From assembly GCF_011397635.1 (NCBI RefSeq), contig NC_064752.1, positions 3,479,501 through 3,543,500 of the forward strand: a DNA stretch of 64,000 nt, in the 5' to 3' direction. Shown piece after piece: positions 57,531-64,000 of this stretch. The notes beneath the pieces are model-generated. The model saw only the letters and a list, made by a program, of their open reading frames with translations, was not told the origin of the DNA and made no database searches. The stretch is from Epinephelus fuscoguttatus (lineage: Eukaryota > Chordata > Actinopteri > Perciformes > Serranidae). The number at the start of each line of letters is the position of its first letter. The first letter of the stretch is position 1. Both the position numbers and the translations under genes were made by a program.

Positions 57531-57772
57531 TAACGAATCAAATGAATAAACTAATTAATATTATGAATAAGACAGGCATGATCATTGTGCTGTGAACGTT
57601 TTCCCATTTCCTTTCTGTGTCTCTTTTTAGTGTTAAATCTGAGTGTGTACATGTACGGCCACATTTTTGTGTCCACATTTGTTCACATTCAGAGGTGCAG
57701 GTAAGTATGTATGAATGTATGTATGAATGTATTTGGACAAGGATGAAAATATAGTTTGTTTTCACTGGGTGT

Positions 57773-57808
<36 letters not shown>

Positions 57809-58387
57809 TGTATGAAAAAATACTGACTAGAGTGTAGTTGTAAATGAACCATGAATTTATTGCAACAAAAGTATTAAATAAAAACAAATGAAAGAGAGGA
57901 ACAGTTAGAGCCCACAGTCAGCTGCTGTTCAGAGATCATCAGTGATTTTTACCATCGTCGTCTCGGTACTGTGACCGGAGCGAAAACCCTTCTGAGAATG
58001 TTCAGATCGCTGTGACTGAGTTGAGTGTGGAGCTGAGCTGCAGCTGATCCTTTTGTAATTGTTCTGCTGCATGTTCTTCTCCTTCTTCTTCTTCTTCATC
58101 CGAGGAAATCATACGTCCTATGCGCGAAAAATCACCAAACTTTTCATGAAGGTCCAGTCCCATGCCACATGTCCTCAACTGGAAACACAAGACAGTAGTC
58201 CTGATGGTGGCGCTACAGCAGCCTCTAAATGTCAAAACTTTGAAAATTCATAACAAATCAACCATATGTGCTACAGCTTTGGAACTTTCACTTTGAAATG
58301 TGCTTTTCCATGGCATGGATGGCTACTGTCTGGCACCCTGATGCTGGGCTTAGTCAATCTGTGAAGCCACACATGAACTGTCAGTTG
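57531..58387. other. Intergenic repeats
   Basis: (AC)n lies at about 57777-57805. From about 58030 to 58260 is a fish repeat (CATGCCACATGTCCTCAACT, GGTGGCGCTACAGCAGCCTC). No gene is recognised. Confidence 0.5.
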
Positions 58388-58460
58388 CCAGTTAGCTCAG
58401 TGAGATAGAAGACGGACCTCAGTCTCAGAAGTTGTGAGTTCAAGCCTCAGCTAAGGCAGA
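58388..58460 (+). mobile_element. tRNA-like remnant (SINE head or tRNA pseudogene)
   Basis: GTTAGCTCAGTGAG resembles a tRNA D-arm/A box. GAGTTCAAGCCTC 45 nt later resembles a T-arm/B box. Stems do not pair well enough for a functional tRNA, so I call it a degraded SINE head or pseudogene. Confidence 0.45.
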
Positions 58461-58984
58461 ACAGACGTTCTAATGTGAAAGTCCTATGTTCAGGCATCAT
58501 GCTATGTGGATTAGAGACTACCAAGGTTAAAATAATTATGATCCAGGCAGCTGTGCGGAGAGACAAACACACTCTATCAACACTTTTCCCTGTTATCCCT
58601 CGTCTCTTTTCCCTGTTTATTTGGCTGAGCTATCAGTCAATATGCAGAGTCTATCCAATAGCTACTTTTACATTTTAAAAAATGTTTTCATCTTTGTCAC
58701 CATGGATAATGTTTAGCTTTAAGCTAGATCAGGCCAGTTTGTTCATAACTGCTAGCAGTTAGTTATTCTTACTTTCTTGTTCTTGAGTTTTTTCTTTCCC
58801 TTGTATATGATGAGTCTGATCACTTCAGCCACTCATCCACAGTTTGAAGGGCATGCCATAATTATATGATGTAACTTCTATGTTGTGATATGCTTTGTTT
58901 TAGTGTGTGTGTTGCTCAGAGTTGCCTAATTTAGCCTAAAATTGCCCGGCCCCGACCATTGCTGCACAGCAGCTATAATTAGTG

Positions 58985-59222
58985 TATGGATTCTTGAGTT
59001 AGGGCCAGAAATATGTTTTATGATGTCAGTGACCTTTGACCACCAAATTCCAGTCAGTTCATCCTTCAGTCCGAGGGGATGTTTGTGCCAAATGTGAAGA
59101 ATTTACCTCACAGTGTTTTTGAGATATCGTGTTCACCAGAATGTGACGTACGTACGGACAGCCTGAAGACATAACGCCTCCGGCCGCAGCTGTCCCCGGC
59201 GTGGAGGCATAAAAGCACCTGT
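58985..59222 (+). repeat. Abundant fish interspersed repeat, copy 1
   Basis: Contains TGACCTTTGACCACCAAATT, GTTTGTGCCAAATGTGAAGA and CGTGGAGGCATAAAA. A diverged copy is at 61290-61465. Confidence 0.7.
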
Positions 59223-59374
59223 AAACATGGAAACATGCGTCACAAGGTTTTCAAAACGCTGTGAAATGAGACGTTTCAGACTGCAACAACCCCAAAAACA
59301 GAGGGTGAAATTTCGGAGGGACGGGACGATAAAACAGCCAAGAAACAAAAGAGCACAAGTTTAGATTGTAATAA

Positions 59375-60247
59375 TTTAATACTTTATTGTCCAAAATGAA
59401 TTTACAGAGTTTCTAAGGCAGGCACGTTCTGAAAATAGAAGAAATCCTTTGTTTTTGTTTGAGGACAGATTAAAATACAAAATACTCTTCAGAAAATACA
59501 CATTAAACCGTTTGATTAAAGACAAAGCAGCAGAAAGTGAAAGCACAGCAGGACGCAGCTTAAAATCACCCGCTGCCTGTTTCTGTAACAGTTTTACTGC
59601 CACGCTAAAATCTGACACGTCAGAAGGAAACAGGAAACACGACCTGTTTCACACACACATCCATAAAATGATTTGTTTCACCGTTAGACTAACAAATATA
59701 AAACACTAACAGGCTTTGTGTTTAGAGACGCAACATACAGGAACTCTTTTCATGTTTGGACACTGACCTAAAATATTATTTGAATTTGATGGAGGGTCTA
59801 AGATTATTTTCATTTTAGATCCATCTGTCAGATTTTCCCTCGATATTCTCGACAAAGATATTCAGTTTACAGACGACGAACAAAAGCAGGAGGATTCATG
59901 ATCAGTGAATTTTTCCATTTGACCTTTGAATAAAATGACTCCAGTTATTCATAAAAATGCTGCAGATTATTTCGACTAACGGATCAAGTGACAGACGAAC
60001 TAGATTCAGGTAAGATCAAAGTATGAGCAGACAGTTTGTGGCTGAGCGCCAACACCAGTGATGAAGAACCGAGCAGCAGACAGAGAGTCGGGTCAAAGTG
60101 TGCGGAGGACGGGATGGAAGACTTCCTCGCCGCTCTGCTGCTCAGGTACATTCAGGTCCAGCTTCAGTGCAAACACTCTTTTCATTTCACAGCAGGAGAA
60201 TCAGCTGATGCAGGACGGGCTCTGATTGGACCAGCAGGCAGCGGCGC
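59375..60247 (-). other. aldh4a1: Probable ALDH4A1 3' UTR with polyadenylation signal
   Basis: The sequence is non-coding downstream of the stop. On the minus strand an AATAAAG signal lies near 59386-59380, about 860 nt past the stop. The transcript end is inferred, not observed. Confidence 0.5.
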
Positions 60248-60360
60248 TCAGCCCATGTAGGAGTACCTCCAGTCTGTGAGGGGGACGTGGGTCTGCTTCA
60301 CCACCTGCGGAGACGTCCACCTCAGGACGTAGTGTGGACCTCCGGGTTTGTCGTTGGTTC
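60248..60360 (-). CDS. aldh4a1: ALDH4A1 terminal coding exon
   Basis: This exon encodes the C-terminal tail HYVLRWTSPQVVKQTHVPLT and ends at TGA 60250-60248. It is the part that distinguishes ALDH4A1 from other aldehyde dehydrogenases. Confidence 0.94.
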
Positions 60361-60587
60361 CTTGATGAAGAGGAGCGTTCAGATGAACACAAACAGGAAG
60401 TTCAGATGTGTGTATGTTTGTCTCATGTGTGCGTCTCTGGTCACATGCAGAGTGAAACCAACTCTTACCTGAAGCTCTGGCGCCACCAAACGGCTGCTGA
60501 GCGACGATGGAGCCGGTGGATTTATCATTTACGTAGTAGTTCCCTGCAGCGTTTCTCAGCGCTTTGGCTGCGTCGTCGATCACAGTC
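60248..60587 (-). CDS. aldh4a1: ALDH4A1 (delta-1-pyrroline-5-carboxylate dehydrogenase), last two exons
   Basis: ALDH4A1 oxidises P5C/glutamate semialdehyde to glutamate with NAD+ in the mitochondrial matrix, the second step of proline degradation. The penultimate exon 60587-60469 encodes KALRNAAGNYYVNDKSTGSI then VAQQPFGGARAS. The last exon 60360-60248 encodes GTNDKPGGPHYVLRWTSPQV then VKQTHVPLTDWRYSYMG and a TGA stop. Both match the human C-terminus closely (QQPFGGARASGTNDKPGGPH). Splice sites are GTTGCAG before the penultimate exon, TCAG|GTAAGA between the exons and ATCAAG before the last. The phase-1 junction rebuilds the conserved Gly. The catalytic Cys lies upstream, beyond 64000; no earlier exon was found in 60588-64000. 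Confidence 0.95.
60469..60587 (-). CDS. aldh4a1: ALDH4A1 penultimate exon
   Basis: This 119-nt exon carries 39 full codons with one flanking base on each side. It contains the conserved NDKSTGS and QQPFGGARAS segments near the dimer/NAD-site region of the family. The acceptor TGTTGCAG is clear. Confidence 0.94.
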
Positions 60588-60751
60588 CTGCAACACACAG
60601 AAACTTTATTGATATCAAACACTCACAGTTCAAACAGCCGTCGGCACGCACACTGAGCTGAGCTGTGGTCTGAGTGATGTGTGAGCAGCTCCTGTTTGGA
60701 TGGACAGGAAGCTATCAGCTCAAGAAAACTCCAAACCACAGTCACCACCCC

Positions 60752-61188
60752 GTGGTTGTATGACTCCGCCCACCCTGTGGTTGTATGACTCCGCCCACCA
60801 GTCCACCCTGTGGTTGTATGACTCCGCCCACCCTGTGGTTGTATGACTCCGCCCACCAGTCCACCCTGTGGTTGTATGACTCCGCCCACCCCGTGGTTGT
60901 ATGACTCCGCCCACCAGTCCACCCTGTGGTTGTATGACTCCGCCCACCCTGTGGTTGTATGACTCCGCCCACCAGTCCACCCTGTGGTTGTATGACTCCG
61001 CCCACCAGTCCACCCTGTGGCTGTATGACTCCGCCCACCCTGTGGTTGTATGACTCCGCCCACCCTGTGGTTGTATGACTCCGCCCACCCTGTGGTTGTA
61101 TGACTCCGCCCACCAGTCCACCCTGTGGTTGTATGACTCCGCCCACCAGTCCACCCTGTGGTTGTATGACCCCGCCCACCAGTCCAGT
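60752..61188 (+). repeat. Minisatellite of CCCTGTGGTTGTATGACTCC units in the last visible ALDH4A1 intron
   Basis: Two unit lengths alternate: 25-26 bp, and 33 bp with an extra CCAGTCCA-type segment. It is related to the short array at 38632-38740 through TATGACTCCGCCCACCAGTC. Confidence 0.95.
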
Positions 61189-61289
61189 GTCTCTGACAGT
61201 GTCCATCCATGTCATGTCATTTTGTCAGAATTAGTGAATGAAATCTTCAGTTATGGACGAAGATATGTTTTGCGCGGTCACTCTGATCT

Positions 61290-61465
61290 TTGATCTTTCA
61301 CTGCAAAACTCTAATCGGTTTATTCTTCAGTCAAAGTGGACGTTTGTGCCAAATTTAAAGAGCTTCCCTTGAGGCGTTCTTGAGATGTCGTGTTAAGGAC
61401 GGGACAGACAACTTGAAATGATAACGCCTCTGTCCACGGCTGTCTCTGGCGTGGAGTCATAAAAA
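61290..61465 (+). repeat. Abundant fish interspersed repeat, copy 2
   Basis: GTTTGTGCCAAATTTAAAGA and GGCGTGGAGTCATAAAAA match 58985-59222 with divergence. Confidence 0.65.
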
Positions 61466-61679
61466 CAACACGTCTTTTTTGTCTGATTTCTGAGCGTATT
61501 TATGGACGTTTATTCTGGATGGACACCAGCAGGGGTCGTCCGGCACACTGGACAGATCGCTGCTGGACTACGTGCCTCGTTTTGTTTTTGTCTTTTTTTG
61601 TCTGATCGGCCATGTTTAACCTCCCTCTGAGCTCAGGGTCGTCACGAAACAGCATCTGCAACAAAAAGTGAGCCAGTGG

Positions 61680-61712
61680 GATGGTTCGGTTCGGTTCGGT
61701 TCGGTTCGGTTT
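61680..61712 (+). repeat. (GGTTC)n pentanucleotide repeat
   Basis: About six GGTTC units in tandem. Confidence 0.9.
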
Positions 61713-61919
61713 GGGCCGTCAGCCCAGCACAGCAGGGATTTGCGTCTCCATGACAACAGGTCTACCTGTTGGAGGTGTGTCTTCACCTGCTGACGGCTTG
61801 TCTTGAGTGGTGACGTCTGAAAGCAGCGGGCTGATCCACGGCTGTCACTGTTGCTGCAGGTGTTTTTCCATCACACAGCAGGACAGGTGAGAGAAGTTTA
61901 CCTGTTGGAGGGGAGCTGT

Positions 61920-63138
61920 GTGTCTTCATCACCATCATCTTCATCACCATCATCTTCATCATCTTCATCACCATCATCTTCATCACCATCATCATCTTCA
62001 TCACCATCATCTTCATCACCATCATCTTCATCATCTTCATCACCATCATCTTCATCACCATCATCTTCATCACCATCATCTTCATCATCTTCATCACCAT
62101 CATCTTCATCACCATCATCTTCATCACCATCATCTTCATCATCTTCATCACCATCATCATCATCACCATCATCATCTTCATCACCATCATCTTCATCACC
62201 ATCATCTTCATCATCTTCATCACCATCATCATCTTCATCACCATCATCATCTTCATCATCTTCATCACCATCTTCATCATCATCACCATCATCTTCATCA
62301 TCATCACCATCATCTTCATCACCATCATCTTCATCACCATCATCTTCATCATCTTCATCACCATCATCTTCATCACCATCATCTTCATCACCATCATCTT
62401 CATCATCTTCATCACCATCATCTTCATCACCATCATCTTCATCATCTTCATCACCATCATCATCATCACCATCATCATCTTCATCACCATCATCTTCATC
62501 ACCATCATCTTCATCATCTTCATCACCATCATCATCTTCATCACCATCATCATCTTCATCATCTTCATCACCATCTTCATCATCATCACCATCATCTTCA
62601 TCATCATCACCATCATCTTCATCATCACCATCATCATCACCATCATCTTCATCACCATCTTCATCATCATCACCACCATCATCATCATCTTCATCATCAT
62701 CACCATCATCATCATCATCACCATCTTCTTCATCACCATCTTCTTCATCATCATCATCATCACCATCATCTTCATCACCATCATCATCATCTTCATCATC
62801 ATCACCATCATCTTCATCATCATCACCTTCATCATCATCATCATCACCATCATCTTCATCACCATCATCTTCATGATCATCTTCATCATCTTCTTCATCA
62901 TCATCATCTTCATCATCATCACCATCATCTTCATCACCATCTTCATCATCTTCTTCATCATCATCACCATCACCATCATCTTCATCATCATCACCATCAT
63001 CTTCATCATCATCACCACCATCATCTTCATCACCATCTTCATCATCATCTTCATGATCATCAACATCATCTTCATCACCATCATCTTCATCATCACCATC
63101 ATCATCATCACCATCATCATCTTCATCATCATCATGTG
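61920..63138 (+). repeat. CATCATCTTCATCAC trinucleotide-based minisatellite, 1.2 kb
   Basis: CAT, CTT and CAC triplets are arranged in 15-mers and larger blocks. A block of about 300 bp (around 61980-62280) recurs at about 62290-62580. It yields long His/Leu, Ser/Pro or Met/Lys open frames, none credible as genes. It lies in an ALDH4A1 intron. Confidence 0.97.
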
Positions 63139-63539
63139 GCTGTCTCTGCTGTTACTCTTCCTCCCTGCCACATTATCAGACTTTCATCTATTGAAGAAAC
63201 GCGGCCAACAACAACGTTCCACTAATTCTGTAATAAACACGTTTCATTTCCTGCAGATTCTTCACGATGAAAGTCTTTTATTTTGTAATGCAAAAACTTT
63301 TATTGTGAAGAAGCAAAATAAGGAAACGTTGAGTTCTCATCAGCAGTAACTTCACACAACTTCTCATACGTCTGATGGTGAAGATGAAACAGTGAAATAA
63401 ATCAGGTATGTGAAGTAAAAACAGGACGCAGGAGAGAAACTAAACTTTAAACCACAGAGAGTTTCAGAGGTGAGTCTCCAGAACACACGGCCTGTTTGAG
63501 GGGGAGAGGGGCCTTTGGACCTACTGCAGAGAAGGTCCA

Positions 63540-63960
63540 TTTTAGGGCTGAAACGATTACTCCAATAATTGGATCACTAAAAAGCTTCAACGCTTCGTTA
63601 AATCCAGCACAACTGTACAGCGCACTGTGTTTGGTGCGGATGGTTGTTTCTGTTGAACAGAACTTATGTCACTTTCTCTGTTGACAGCCGGCGCGGCTGT
63701 AACGTCGATGTGAAGCGCGGTTTGCAAGATGATGGAGGACGAGGGACAAGAAAACAGCGAGACACAAAAAGAGACACGCCAAGGAAAAGGACAAAGTGTA
63801 AAGTGTGGGATCATTACAAGTTCAAACAGTTCAGTGTGTGTTGCAAAACAGAGTTAGCGTGTCACGACAGCACGTCCTCAATAAGTAGGAATTACCGGAC
63901 ACTGACAACATGAGGCTGAGGCTGAGGCAGGATGACAGCTGTTAGAGATGCAACAAAGAC
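63540..63960 (+). mobile_element. hAT-like remnant with BED zinc-finger fragment
   Basis: It starts around AGGGCTGAAACGATTACTCC, a hAT-type terminus. It encodes RKRTKCKVWDHYKFKQFSVC then CKTELACHDSTSS, resembling the BED finger of hAT transposases, with a frameshift upstream and a stop at 63913. The element may continue past 64000. Confidence 0.6.
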
Positions 63961-64000
63961 GGAGGCACATGTGTTTTATGGATGAGAGATGGTGACGTCT

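Noticed and set aside
58388..58460. Functional tRNA gene
   Set aside because: A- and B-box-like words exist, but stems do not pair properly; better explained as a SINE head or pseudogene.
60287..60612. Open frames on the plus strand opposite ALDH4A1 exons
   Set aside because: Shadows of the conserved minus-strand coding exons.
61783..63225. Long Met/Lys, His/Leu and Ser/Pro open frames
   Set aside because: They are translations of the CATCATCTTCATCAC repeat in different frames, with no start context, splice support or complexity.

Overview
The window looks like a teleost fish chromosome segment, probably a spiny-rayed fish. The evidence is intron-split vertebrate genes, fish-type tRNA-derived SINEs, L1-like and fish-type LINEs, hAT and Tc1/mariner-like relics, an A33/TRIM35-like TRIM gene, and a very heavy load of micro- and minisatellites. 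No prokaryotic feature is present. All three recognised protein genes lie on the minus strand. Region 1-40850 is the 5' half of RNF123 (KPC1, an E3 ubiquitin ligase). I placed 20 coding exons from the start codon at 40181 to a splice donor at 5110. They join in one unbroken frame of 618 codons, covering the N-terminus, the SPRY domain and part of the helical middle. The RING-bearing C-terminal half lies beyond position 1. Two introns (9 and 14) have AT-AC ends with minor-spliceosome (U12) donor and branch-point motifs. Intron 6 is a 141-bp intron that starts with an (AC)n run and ends with a (GT)n run. Region 40850-43640 is intergenic with transposon remnants. Region 43640-46560 holds a one-coding-exon TRIM gene (RING, B-box, coiled coil, PRY-SPRY) carrying a single frameshift. 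Region 47190-57530 is a degraded L1-like LINE. It is split by a solo LTR with a 5-bp target duplication and by a roughly 6-kb insert made of a 310-bp head and about 129 tandem 44-bp units. The same head and array (about 35 units) occur in RNF123 intron 2. Region 59370-60587 carries the last two exons and 3' UTR of ALDH4A1 (mitochondrial P5C dehydrogenase); its upstream exons lie beyond 64000. Tandem arrays fill roughly one third of the window (my sum of array lengths). Most RNF123 introns carry some tandem repeat, several of them directly at splice sites. The genes do not form a shared pathway: two encode ubiquitin ligase family proteins and one a proline/glutamate metabolic enzyme. Exon boundaries were set by splice motifs plus reading-frame continuity and by remembered similarity to human RNF123 and ALDH4A1. 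No alignment program was run.
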